From an uncultured Oscillospiraceae bacterium (lineage in GTDB: Bacteria; Bacillota; Clostridia; Oscillospirales; Oscillospiraceae): 64,000 nt of DNA. The position numbers and the translations under genes were made by a program. The notes beneath the pieces are model-generated. The model did not search any database, had not been told where the DNA came from, and worked only from the letters and a program-made list of their open reading frames with translations. The stretch covers positions 62,001 through 126,000 of the forward strand of contig CAKTMF010000008.1 of NCBI GenBank assembly GCA_934573855.1. Direction: 5' to 3'. This document shows, piece by piece, positions 27,242 through 35,014 of the stretch (position 1 is the first letter of the stretch; every line of letters starts with the position of its first letter).

Positions 27242-28447
27242 TTATTTAAAGGTGCAGGAAAACAGTGCATCCCGCATAGCTTTTTCTGATAGCTCCTGAC
27301 CTATACCGGGGACTTCTGGTATCTGGATCCTCCCGTTTATGGGGGCGTAGTCGACTATTCCCATGTCAATGTTTGCCTGCCATCTGTTTATAACGTGGTG
27401 TTCGTGGATAACAAAATTGGGGATAGAGGCCTCCATGTGAAGAGAAGCAGCGATGGATATCGGGCTGCCGCAGACATGAATCTGAACACCCACGTCATGC
27501 GTATGCGCGGCATCACAAATCTTCTTTGCTTCGCTGATACCACCGCAGGTTCCTATATCCGGCTGCGCTATCTGTATTGCGTTTTTATCAAACAAAGGCT
27601 CGAAACCCCACCTGGAATAGACTCTTTCGCCGCCTGCCAGAGGGATATTGATCCTCGACCTGATCAGTGCCATAGTGTCCGGATAAAGGGGAGTGGCGAC
27701 TTCCTCCATGAACATTATTCCGTATGGCTCAATTATTTTTGCCATTTCCTCGGTTGATGTCGCGTCTGTTCTCGCATGATTTTCAACGATCAGGTCAACG
27801 TCCTCGCCGATAGCGTCTCTAACCTTGCTTACTCTTCGCTCGATCATTTTGGAGGTCTCCTTGGGTATGGGGCCTCTAATAAAGCCGGTTCTTCCGCCAT
27901 GGTCGTCATAGGTGATAAAGTTGATCTTTATTGCGTCGTATCCTTCCTCCAACGCCTTGCGGCAGGCAGCGATGAGCCTTTCGTCGGTATCGGCCTTGCC
28001 CATGCCGGCTCCCCACCCGAACTGCAGCTGAGAGGCATAGCACCTGAGTCCGTCTTTGTTGAACGGAGCAGCTTTGCCGCCATCGGAAAAACACTTTCCA
28101 CCGAGAAGCTTATAAAGCGGCACACCCAAAGCCTTTGCCTTGATATCCCAAAGCGCGGTGTCGATCGCGCTCATTGCGGCAAAGATGATGGTTCCTCCGC
28201 CCTGTGCCCAGAAGGTACTCTTATACAGCTTGTCCCAGACAGCTTCGTGTGCCATTGCGTCCATACCGATGATGTAATAAGAAATATCCCTTATCATCTC
28301 AAACGCCGCCGGGGCGCCTGCATCAAAACCGACTGATGCCTCGCCAAAGCCGCTTATTCCCTCATCTGTGTTGACACGGCAGACAATAGGCCGCCAGTCT
28401 CTCGTGCCGAAATTTAGCACAAATACGTCTACTGAAGTAATTTTCAT
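27242..28447 (-). CDS. Mandelate racemase/muconate lactonizing family enzyme, acid-sugar dehydratase-like
   Basis: An enolase-superfamily enzyme of 401 residues. Metal ligands are visible as Glu222 (in VENHAR, with His224), Glu248 (FMEEV) and Glu274 (LAGGE). A catalytic His324 (QIHVCGSP) and Glu349 (IHEHH) follow. The E-x-H third-strand pattern and the HVCGSPISIAASLHMEASIPN stretch are most like galactonate/gluconate-type dehydratases, so an acid-sugar substrate is the best inference. The frame starts at 28453, but AGGAGG at 28454-28459 is 6 nt before the ATG at 28447, which is preferred. It is divergent from the GntR regulator. Confidence 0.85.
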   Translation of the reverse strand: MKITSVDVFVLNFGTRDWRPIVCRVNTDEGISGFGEASVGFDAGAPAAFEMIRDISYYIIGMDAMAHEAVWDKLYKSTFWAQGGGTIIFAAMSAIDTALWDIKAKALGVPLYKLLGGKCFSDGGKAAPFNKDGLRCYASQLQFGWGAGMGKADTDERLIAACRKALEEGYDAIKINFITYDDHGGRTGFIRGPIPKETSKMIERRVSKVRDAIGEDVDLIVENHARTDATSTEEMAKIIEPYGIMFMEEVATPLYPDTMALIRSRINIPLAGGERVYSRWGFEPLFDKNAIQIAQPDIGTCGGISEAKKICDAAHTHDVGVQIHVCGSPISIAASLHMEASIPNFVIHEHHVINRWQANIDMGIVDYAPINGRIQIPEVPGIGQELSEKAMRDALFSCTFK

Positions 28448-28477
28448 TATCATCCTCCTGTTTTTTATAAAAAAGTT

Positions 28478-28506
28478 TTGAAATGGTTGCAGATATTTGC
28501 TATAAT
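28478..28506 (+). promoter_or_regulatory. Promoter of the GntR/FCD regulator
   Basis: TTGAAA (28478-28483) and a perfect TATAAT (28501-28506) with a 17-bp spacer, in the 90-bp gap between the divergent dehydratase-like gene and the regulator. Confidence 0.8.
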
Positions 28507-28537
28507 CACAATATAAGAAATCAAATGGGAGACAACT

Positions 28538-29203
28538 ATGACCAACACATCACAGCTCCAAAAGAGAGCATATGAATTTCTTGTAGGTGAAATTTCCGAA
28601 GGAAATTTTGCTCCTGATATGATTTATTCTGAAGCCAAAATTGCCAAAAATCTTGGCTTTTCACGCACTCCGGTCCGTGAAGCGCTTCAGCGTCTTGCTC
28701 AGGAAGGGTATATCGATATACTTCCGAGCAGGGGATTTATCATTCACAGTCTGACGGAGCGGGAAGTCTTAAACATGTACCAGATGAGAAGCGCCGTAGA
28801 AACATATTGCCTGTTGGCTTACGCAGGAGAAGACAAAAGTGAAAGAAAAGACGCTGTCGTGGCTGAACTGGAGCGAATCATTGCAGAACAGAAAAGATGT
28901 GTCGACGGCACTTACGAGATCGAAAGATATCCAGCGCTCGACCATGCGTTCCATCGTGCCATAATCGAATGCTTTGGGAACGAACTGTTCAATGAAGCGT
29001 TTTCAAAATACTCGACATCTCTGCTGAACATGACAAAATACACAATGAACAGCCGCGAGCGCATATCCGTATCCTGCCGCGAACACATGGATATACTGGA
29101 GAGAATCAAGGCAGCCGACCCAACGGGAGCGTCCGAGTGCCTCCATAAGCATATTGACCATCCAACTGAATATGTGATCTATTCACTTAAGGGAGAAGTG
29201 TAA
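28538..29203 (+). CDS. GntR family transcriptional regulator, FadR/FCD type
   Basis: 221 residues. An N-terminal GntR winged helix (about 5-70) has the SEAKIAKNLGFSRTPVREALQRLAQEGYI signature. A C-terminal all-helical FCD ligand domain has metal-site residues in the LDHAFHRAIIE and SCREHMDIL segments. It is divergently transcribed from the dehydratase-like gene and permease, the usual layout for a regulator of a sugar-acid catabolic pair induced by the substrate. It shares their lower GC content. Palindromes with a GTATAC core, compatible with FadR-subfamily operators, follow within 60 bp of its stop. Confidence 0.9.
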   Translation: MTNTSQLQKRAYEFLVGEISEGNFAPDMIYSEAKIAKNLGFSRTPVREALQRLAQEGYIDILPSRGFIIHSLTEREVLNMYQMRSAVETYCLLAYAGEDKSERKDAVVAELERIIAEQKRCVDGTYEIERYPALDHAFHRAIIECFGNELFNEAFSKYSTSLLNMTKYTMNSRERISVSCREHMDILERIKAADPTGASECLHKHIDHPTEYVIYSLKGEV

Positions 29204-29227
29204 CCGGCATACCGGTATACCGGTTAC
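29200..29227. repeat. 28-bp imperfect palindrome with ACCGGTATACCGGT core
   Basis: The sequence is palindromic except for one mismatched pair (29208/29219). It overlaps the stop codon of the GntR gene. The core at 29211-29224 is identical to that of the next palindrome, 36 bp away. Confidence 0.8.
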
Positions 29228-29237
29228 GTTCTTAATA

Positions 29238-29269
29238 TAATACTTGACCGGTATACCGGTCAAGTATTA
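29238..29269. repeat. 32-bp perfect palindrome with the same 14-bp core
   Basis: A perfect inverted repeat without a loop, centred between 29253 and 29254, whose core at 29247-29260 is ACCGGTATACCGGT. The central GGTATACC fits the GTxxAC pattern of FadR-subfamily GntR operators. The two cores are 36 bp apart centre to centre. A-run and T-run sequence follows. Confidence 0.85.
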
Positions 29270-29366
29270 AAAAATTTTTCGGATACTTTGCCAAAATTAT
29301 TTCTCAGGTTTTGGATATTGTGCTTAAAGTATGGACTCAAGCTTGAAGAGGTATTGCACATAAAAT

Positions 29367-29397
29367 GAGGGTCAGTGTTTTAGTGGACTCTCTTTTT
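29367..29397 (+). terminator. Possible terminator of the GntR gene
   Basis: A 7-bp stem (GAGGGTC at 29367-29373 with GACTCTC at 29386-29392, one G-T pair) is followed by TTTTT. Confidence 0.5.
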
Positions 29398-29417
29398 GCC
29401 CGAAAAAACATTTACTC

Positions 29418-29445
29418 TTGATTTTTCACGCGTATACTGTAAAAT
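29418..29445 (+). promoter_or_regulatory. Promoter of the phosphoribosyltransferase gene
   Basis: TTGATT (29418-29423) and TAAAAT (29440-29445) with a 16-bp spacer. Confidence 0.55.
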
Positions 29446-29483
29446 AGCGTTGTTGCAGATAATATTCGTTGGAGGAATATAAA

Positions 29484-30038
29484 ATGACTTACGAAATCGA
29501 CATCGCCGGCTTAAAACGTGACCTGCCCATATGCAAGGTCTCCGATGACCTGTACATAGGCGCATTCATCATGTTCGGCGATGTGGAGCTTACCGTTCAC
29601 TGTGCGGCGGAGCTTCTCAAGCGCGCACCTGAGTATGACTATATGATCGCTCCGGAGGCCAAGGCTATCCCCCTCATCTACGAGATGGCGAGACAGAGCG
29701 GCGCGGACAAATACTTCGTGGCCCGCAAGGGCGTCAAGGCCTATATGACCAACGCGCTCGAGGTCGAGGTCAAGTCCATCACCACCGCGCACAAGCAGAC
29801 TCTCGTCATTGACGAGCCGGACGCAGTGCTCATGAAGGGCAAGCGTATCCTCGTCGTGGACGACGTCATCTCCACCGGCGCGTCCAGCAGGGCCGTCGCG
29901 GACCTCGTGGAGAATTTCGGCGGTATCGTCGTGGGCTACGCCACTCCGGTCGCGGAGGGCGACGCCTTCAACAGAGACGATATCATTGCCCTTGCCCAGC
30001 TTCCCGTCTTCAACCCCGACGGCAGCGTGAAGGGCTGA
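29484..30038 (+). CDS. Purine phosphoribosyltransferase-like protein (Apt/Xpt type)
   Basis: A 184-residue type I phosphoribosyltransferase. The PRPP-binding motif ILVVDDVISTGAS is canonical, and the protein has the IAPEAKAIPLIYEMA and FVARKGVKAYM segments of adenine/xanthine PRTases (COG0503). The family converts a purine base plus PRPP to the nucleotide; which base is used is not clear. The ATG at 29484 is 9 nt behind GGAGG; an earlier in-frame ATG lies upstream of that site and is not used. GC content returns to the host level here. It is monocistronic. Confidence 0.85.
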   Translation: MTYEIDIAGLKRDLPICKVSDDLYIGAFIMFGDVELTVHCAAELLKRAPEYDYMIAPEAKAIPLIYEMARQSGADKYFVARKGVKAYMTNALEVEVKSITTAHKQTLVIDEPDAVLMKGKRILVVDDVISTGASSRAVADLVENFGGIVVGYATPVAEGDAFNRDDIIALAQLPVFNPDGSVKG

Positions 30039-30054
30039 CGAGACAATAAAAACT

Positions 30055-30087
30055 CAGAGGCAGGAACGCTCCTGCCTCTGCATTTTT
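30055..30087. terminator. Intrinsic terminator, convergent genes
   Basis: An 11-bp stem (30055-30065 with 30070-30080), 4-nt loop and a T-run follow the phosphoribosyltransferase. The convergent AAA gene ends at 30088. Confidence 0.9.
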
Positions 30088-31521
30088 TTATTCCTGTTCT
30101 TCTGCATCTTCCGGCTCGTCCAGATCCTCCGGCAGCACGGCCATAAGGTCGTCCTTGGTGGGGGAATCCATGGCGGCGACGCGGTTCGACTGGCGCACGA
30201 CCATGTCCTCGAAGCAGTTTCTCACATCGCGGCCGTTGCCGAAATTCTCGCCCCGTTCCTCGTACAGCTCGGTGAACATGTCAACGGCGTACTTCTCGGC
30301 CTCCTCGGTGAGAGTGTAGCCGTTCTTCCTGCACTGGCCGCGGAATATCTCCATGAGCTGCTCGCCGTTGTAGTCAAGGAAATAGAAATATTTGTTGAAG
30401 CGCGACTGCAGGCCGGGGTTGGAGTTGATGAAATCGGTCATGGGCTGGGTGTAGCCGGCGACGATGACTATAAGGTCGTCACGGTGATCCTCCATGGCCT
30501 TGAGGATGGTCTCGATAGCCTCGCGGCCAAAGTCGTTCTCACCGCCGGAGGAGAGGGAGTATGCCTCGTCGATGAACAGCACGCCGCCGATGGCGGACTT
30601 TATGGCCTCCTGCGTCTTGAGCGCGGTCTGGCCGACATAGCCCGCGACCAGACCCGAGCGGTCGACCTCCACGAGCTGGCCCTTGCTCAGGACGCCGATG
30701 GCGGCATAAATACCGCTCACGAGGCGCGCTACGGTGGTCTTGCCGGTGCCGGGGTTGCCCAAAAACACCATGTGCAGCGAGAGCGGAGGCACGGGCAGAT
30801 CGTTCTCCTGACGGAGCTTGCGCACCTTTACGAGATTTATGAGGTTCTTTATATCCCGCTTGACCTCGTCGAGACCGACGAGAGAGTCGAGCTGGGTCAT
30901 AAGCTCATCGAGGTCGGGCTTTTCGGCCTCCTCGGCCGCGGCGGGCGCGGAGGTGTTTCCGCCGGAGGTCTGCACCTGGGGCGGGTGCTTTTCGATAAAG
31001 CTCGGTTCGCCGGAGGTGACAAATTCCAGCGGGTCAAGGCCGGGCTTGCCCTTTTTGACGCCGGTGGTGTCGCAGATGGCGGTGAGCTTGTCCGTGCATT
31101 CGGTGATATACTCGGCCTCGGCATAGGTCACGTCGTCGTCCACCGCGGCGAGGTAGAGGAGAATGTTGGTGAGCATGCGGATAAAGGTGCGCGAGGCGTC
31201 CTTGCCGTGCTTCACGTCGCTCTCGGCGAGGTTCCAGTAGAACACCGGCGGGAGGAACACGTCGCTCTCGCACACGGTGCTGGTGAGGCTCCACAGCATC
31301 CACGAGGGCTGGGGCCTGTTGCGCGAATATATCTGGTTCGCCATGTCCACATGGCGCTGGGTCACGCCGCCGGCCTTGCTCCACAGCGCCGCCGCGCAGC
31401 GTGTCATGAACTCGTCCAGCTCCTTGGCGAGACCGTAGCCGCCTATGCGGTAAAAGGCCTCGGTGTTGGCAATGTATATCTTGTGAAATTCCTCCGGGGA
31501 GCGGTTCCAGGTGGTAGGCAT
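30088..31521 (-). CDS. CbbX/SpoVK-type AAA ATPase with TerB-like N-terminal region
   Basis: 477 residues. Residues about 100-150 (SRTFIRMLTNILLYLAAVDD and following) resemble a tellurite-resistance TerB-like helical bundle. Residues about 205-470 form a CbbX/SpoVK-type AAA domain with Walker A GNPGTGKT (255-262), pore-loop region GYVGQT, Walker B GVLFIDEAYSL (313-323) and sensor VIVAGYT. CbbX-type ATPases remodel protein complexes, and SpoVK acts in sporulation; the substrate here is unknown. The TerB-like assignment is weaker than the AAA one. The tail is highly acidic. It is transcribed with the small ORF 80 bp upstream, possibly as one unit. Confidence 0.85.
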   Translation of the reverse strand: MPTTWNRSPEEFHKIYIANTEAFYRIGGYGLAKELDEFMTRCAAALWSKAGGVTQRHVDMANQIYSRNRPQPSWMLWSLTSTVCESDVFLPPVFYWNLAESDVKHGKDASRTFIRMLTNILLYLAAVDDDVTYAEAEYITECTDKLTAICDTTGVKKGKPGLDPLEFVTSGEPSFIEKHPPQVQTSGGNTSAPAAAEEAEKPDLDELMTQLDSLVGLDEVKRDIKNLINLVKVRKLRQENDLPVPPLSLHMVFLGNPGTGKTTVARLVSGIYAAIGVLSKGQLVEVDRSGLVAGYVGQTALKTQEAIKSAIGGVLFIDEAYSLSSGGENDFGREAIETILKAMEDHRDDLIVIVAGYTQPMTDFINSNPGLQSRFNKYFYFLDYNGEQLMEIFRGQCRKNGYTLTEEAEKYAVDMFTELYEERGENFGNGRDVRNCFEDMVVRQSNRVAAMDSPTKDDLMAVLPEDLDEPEDAEEQE

Positions 31522-31602
31522 GGCGATTCTCCTTACTATAAGCTCTTTCCCAATTATATATCATTTTGCGGCGCGGTCAAGGTTTTTTGCCGCGCCGCGA
31601 TA

Positions 31603-31761
31603 TCATTTCGGGGGCATGAAGCGCTTGCCTCCGCTCCGCTTATCCTTGCGGGGCATGAGCTTTACGGCCGGAGGCTCGGCGCTCGTGGGCGCCTTGCTCT
31701 CCTTGACACGCTTCCAGACCTCGTCAAAGCCCTTGAGACCTTCAATGATCTCCTTATCCAC
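31603..31761 (-). CDS. Small basic protein of unknown function, 52 residues
   Basis: An ORF that starts with GTG at 31761 and ends with TGA at 31603, and so is easily missed by ATG-only or length-limited callers. AGGAG lies 9 nt before the GTG. The product begins VDKEIIEGLKGFDEVWKRV, probably a short helix, then a Pro/Ala-rich middle and a basic tail with PRKDKRSGGKR. It is in the same orientation as, and upstream of, the AAA ATPase gene. I do not recognise a family. Support comes from the ribosome binding site and the protein-like composition only. Confidence 0.55.
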   Translation of the reverse strand: MDKEIIEGLKGFDEVWKRVKESKAPTSAEPPAVKLMPRKDKRSGGKRFMPPK

Positions 31762-31814
31762 ATTTATCCGCTCCTGTTCGATGTTTTTTTATCCGCTCCA
31801 TTATATGCGGCCTC

Positions 31815-31843
31815 TTGCAAAGCGGCCAAAGATGTGAGATAAT
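31815..31843 (+). promoter_or_regulatory. Promoter of rsmE
   Basis: TTGCAA (31815-31820) and GATAAT (31838-31843) with a 17-bp spacer. GCGGAGGAA precedes the start codon. Confidence 0.7.
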
Positions 31844-31876
31844 GTTCGTAATAAATCGCGGAGCGGAGGAACTGTA

Positions 31877-32608
31877 ATGCCGAGATTTTTCGTGGCGGGA
31901 ACAAATGTTCTCGGTGGAATGGCCATCATGAAGGGCCGGGACGCGGAGCATGTCCATGTGCTGCGCATGCGTCCGGGCGAGGATATGATAATATGCGACG
32001 GGCAGGGCACGGACTATAAGTGCCGCCTTGTTAAGGCCGATAAGGAGCAGGTCGAGGCCGAGGTCATCGAGATCGTGAAATGCCCAGCGGAGCCGAGCGT
32101 GAAGGTCACGGTGCTGTGCGGCCTGCCCAAGGGGGACAAGACCGACTACATCATCCAGAAATGCGTCGAGGCCGGCGCGTATGAGATAAAATTCTTCGAC
32201 TCCGACAGGTGCGTCGCCAAGCCCGACAAGCCGGAGAAAAAGCTGGAGCGCTGGCAGCGTATCGCCGAGGAGGCCGCCAAGCAGTCCGGCCGGGGCATAA
32301 TCCCTCAGGTCGGTTGGGCGGGGGACTTCGCCGGGGCGCTGGACGCGGCGATAAAGACCGATATGCCGCTTTTCATGTACGAAACGGGCGAGCGTGAGAC
32401 GCTCAACGACGTGCTGGGGACGGGCGCGGATATCTCCTCCGCCGCCATCGTCACCGGACCGGAGGGCGGCTTCGCGGAGTTCGAGGCGAAGCTCGCGAGG
32501 ATAGCGGGTCTCCACGTCTGCTCCATGGGCGAGCGTATTCTACGGTGCGAGACTGCGCCGGTCGTCGCCCTCACCGCCGTCATGTACGCCACGGGAAATC
32601 TCAGCTGA
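31877..32608 (+). CDS. rsmE: 16S rRNA (uracil1498-N3)-methyltransferase
   Basis: The 243-residue RsmE is a SPOUT methyltransferase that modifies U1498 in the decoding site of 16S rRNA. An N-terminal PUA-like domain has HVHVLRMRPGEDMIICDG. The C-terminal trefoil-knot SAM site has VTGPEGGFAEFE and SMGERILRCETAPVVALTAV, the family signature. Its own promoter lies upstream and it ends at a strong terminator convergent with the HAD gene. Confidence 0.95.
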   Translation: MPRFFVAGTNVLGGMAIMKGRDAEHVHVLRMRPGEDMIICDGQGTDYKCRLVKADKEQVEAEVIEIVKCPAEPSVKVTVLCGLPKGDKTDYIIQKCVEAGAYEIKFFDSDRCVAKPDKPEKKLERWQRIAEEAAKQSGRGIIPQVGWAGDFAGALDAAIKTDMPLFMYETGERETLNDVLGTGADISSAAIVTGPEGGFAEFEAKLARIAGLHVCSMGERILRCETAPVVALTAVMYATGNLS

Positions 32609-32671
32609 ATCTGAATATGACCGCGCGGGGGACGCACCGGAGATATACATAAGCGAACACGAGTGAAAAAA

Positions 32672-32727
32672 TAAGGGACAGAGCCTGCCGCCCCGGATGG
32701 GGTGACAGGCTCTGCTTTTCCCTTTTA
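32672..32727. terminator. Bidirectional intrinsic terminator
   Basis: The stem has 9 perfect pairs (32679-32687 with 32706-32714). A flanking AATAAGGGA on the left and TCCCTTTTAT on the right give A/T tails on both strands between the convergent rsmE and HAD genes. Confidence 0.8.
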
Positions 32728-32738
32728 TCGTGCGGACG

Positions 32739-33353
32739 TCAGCATTTCACCTTAACGCCAAGCTCGTTGAGCTTGAGGCGCATTTCATGGGCGTCGCCAT
32801 GGAAAACCAGTGCGTTTATGCCGCAGAAATACGCGCCCTCCGCATTGGAGGTGGAGTCGTCGATGAACACGCACTCCTCCGGTACCAGCGAGAACTTATC
32901 GCACAGGAGGCGATATATCTCGGGCTGGGGCTTGACGAGCTTCACGTCGGCGGAGATGAGCGTGCCGTCGAAAAACTTCGAGGCAGGGACGCGAGGCCAG
33001 TAATCGTGCTGACGGAAGCTCGCGTTGGAGAGAAGGTATATGCCGTAGCCCATGCCCCTGAGCTCCTCGACAAGCTCGTACATGCCCTCGACGGGGAGAA
33101 TGGGGCGGTCCCACATGCCGACGAGCCTTCTGACTGCATCGTGGAGACGCTCCGGCACGCGGCGGCAGACGATCTCGGCGGCTTCCTCGTCGGTGAGCGA
33201 GCCGCGGTCCATCCGCGACCACTCGAGCGAGACGAACAGCTCACGCTTGAGGAGCTTTCTGTCCTCCTCCGCAAGACCGAGACGGAACATGAAAAGCTCC
33301 GGGTCAAAGCGGATGATCACGTTGCCCATGTCAAAAACGATGTTTTTTATCAT
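32739..33353 (-). CDS. HAD-superfamily hydrolase (YihX-like)
   Basis: This 204-residue subclass IA HAD enzyme has FDMGNVII (nucleophile Asp8), LLSNAS (motif II), a Lys in KPQPEIYRLL (motif III) and FIDDSTSNAEGA (motif IV). The DxGN form of motif I is typical of YihX-type sugar-phosphatases. The start codon shares one base with the stop of the upstream ABC permease (TGATG), so it is the last gene of that transporter operon. A phosphatase in such a place suggests that the imported compound may be phosphorylated, but this is an inference. Confidence 0.85.
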   Translation of the reverse strand: MIKNIVFDMGNVIIRFDPELFMFRLGLAEEDRKLLKRELFVSLEWSRMDRGSLTDEEAAEIVCRRVPERLHDAVRRLVGMWDRPILPVEGMYELVEELRGMGYGIYLLSNASFRQHDYWPRVPASKFFDGTLISADVKLVKPQPEIYRLLCDKFSLVPEECVFIDDSTSNAEGAYFCGINALVFHGDAHEMRLKLNELGVKVKC

Positions 33354-35014
33354 CAGACGATCTTGACCTTTCCTTTAGTCAGGCGGAAAACGATTATCAG
33401 CGAGACGATGGTGGAGAGCGTCAGTATGGTCGCGAGCGCACCGGCGGTGCCGTCGCTCATGCGGACGACCTCCTGATAGATGGCAACGGAAATGGTCGAG
33501 GTCTTGCCGGAGTAGAGCATGATGGAGCTGGACAGCTCGTTTATGCAGGTTATCCAGCTGAGTACCGCGCCGGACATGATACCGGGCAGCATCATTCTCG
33601 CCGTCACGGTGAAGAAGGTCTTCATCGGTGAGACGCCGAGGTTAATGGACGCCTCCTCGATAAACGGGTCCATCTGGTACAAAAACGCGCTGCCCGAGCG
33701 CACCGTGTACGGCAGCTTTCTGATAACGTAGGAGATTATCATGATGGCGGAGGTGCCGACAAGGATGAGGGGCTTGCGGTTGAAGGCGACGATGAGGCCG
33801 ATACCGAGGACGGAGCCGGGGATGACGTAGGGGAACATGATGAGCATGTCGATAATGCTCGAGACCTTGCCCTTCTTGCGCACCAGCACATAGGACACCA
33901 GTATGCCGACCAGCACGATGAAGATTATCGCCACGATGGAGAACACATAGGTGTTGCGGATGTTGCGGCCGAGACGGGACATGATGGAGCGGTAGTTGTT
34001 GAGGTTGACGCCCTTGATGACGCCGGAGAAGCTGCGTTCGATGAAGGACTGGCACACGACCACGATCTGGGGCAGGAAGGCGATGAAGGTGATGAGCCAG
34101 ATGGGGAAGGAGGCCAGAAAACGCCTGAAGCCGTGGAGCTGTACCTCCTGAGGCGGACGCAGGGAGGACATCATATAGTTGCGCTTGTCCACCACGAGCT
34201 TCTGGAACGTCAGCACCAGCAGGGAGCAGGCGACGATGATGACCGAGAGGGTCGAGGCCATGTAGGGGTTGACAGCGCTTTCGGACATGTACTCGTTGTA
34301 GACCAGAACGGGCAGGACGACATAGCCCTCGCCCAGCAGCATGGGGGTGCCGAAATCCGCGAGAGCGGTCATGAACACCATTATGCAGCCGGCCAGGATC
34401 GAGGGGAGGATAACGGGCAGGGTGATGGTCCAGATACGGCGCAGCTTGCCCATGCCGAGATTTTCGCCGGCCTCCTCGAGGGAGCTGTCAATGCTGTTCA
34501 TCGCGCCGGAGGTGTAGAGGTATATGTAGGGGAAAAGGTGCAGCGTAAAGACGAAGATTATGCCGCCGCGGCCGTAGATGGTAGGCGCGGTGAGGCCGAT
34601 GGCGCCGAAGAGCTTGGCGACCAGACCCGCGCGGCCGAGCAGGATTATCCACGAGTACGCGCCGATGAAGGGGGGACTCATCAGGGACATGATGATGAAG
34701 ATATGGAGAATATTCTTTCCCGCGATGTTGTAGCGGGTCATCAGGTACGCGATGGGTACGCCGACGAGAGTGGTGAAGAACACGGTGGCGACGCACACGA
34801 AGATCGAACGCAGCAGCGCCCTGTAGTAGTAGGGCTTGGAGAAGAAGCGGATGAAGTTATAGAGCGTCAGCCCCTCGACCTTGTTGGAGAAAAGGCTCTT
34901 CGTTATTATGGTGTAGAACGGATAGACAATGAAGAGGCACATCGCCAGGATGACAAACAGCTTTGTGAAGAACCAGAAATCCGGCTTCCACTTGCCGAAA
35001 AGCTTGGTTTTCAC
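33353..35014 (-). CDS. ABC transporter permease, fused double-domain (FbpB/AfuB-like)
   Basis: 553 residues with two BPD_transp_1 units fused, about 12 TM helices. Each half has an EAA loop facing the ATPase: EEAGENLGMGKLRRIWTITLP in the first half and EEASINLGVSPMKTFFTVT in the second. The fused permease is typical of the ferric-iron, aminoethylphosphonate and hexose-phosphate (AfuABC) branch. The GTG start overlaps the ATPase stop (GTGA) and follows GGAGGTG. It forms one transporter with the ATPase upstream and the binding protein at the head of the operon. Confidence 0.9.
   Translation of the reverse strand: MKTKLFGKWKPDFWFFTKLFVILAMCLFIVYPFYTIITKSLFSNKVEGLTLYNFIRFFSKPYYYRALLRSIFVCVATVFFTTLVGVPIAYLMTRYNIAGKNILHIFIIMSLMSPPFIGAYSWIILLGRAGLVAKLFGAIGLTAPTIYGRGGIIFVFTLHLFPYIYLYTSGAMNSIDSSLEEAGENLGMGKLRRIWTITLPVILPSILAGCIMVFMTALADFGTPMLLGEGYVVLPVLVYNEYMSESAVNPYMASTLSVIIVACSLLVLTFQKLVVDKRNYMMSSLRPPQEVQLHGFRRFLASFPIWLITFIAFLPQIVVVCQSFIERSFSGVIKGVNLNNYRSIMSRLGRNIRNTYVFSIVAIIFIVLVGILVSYVLVRKKGKVSSIIDMLIMFPYVIPGSVLGIGLIVAFNRKPLILVGTSAIMIISYVIRKLPYTVRSGSAFLYQMDPFIEEASINLGVSPMKTFFTVTARMMLPGIMSGAVLSWITCINELSSSIMLYSGKTSTISVAIYQEVVRMSDGTAGALATILTLSTIVSLIIVFRLTKGKVKIV

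Noticed and set aside
31568..31598. Hairpin GCGGCGCGG/CCGCGCCGC as a terminator between the small ORF and the AAA gene
   Set aside because: No T-run follows the stem on the minus strand; the T-rich stretch lies in the loop.
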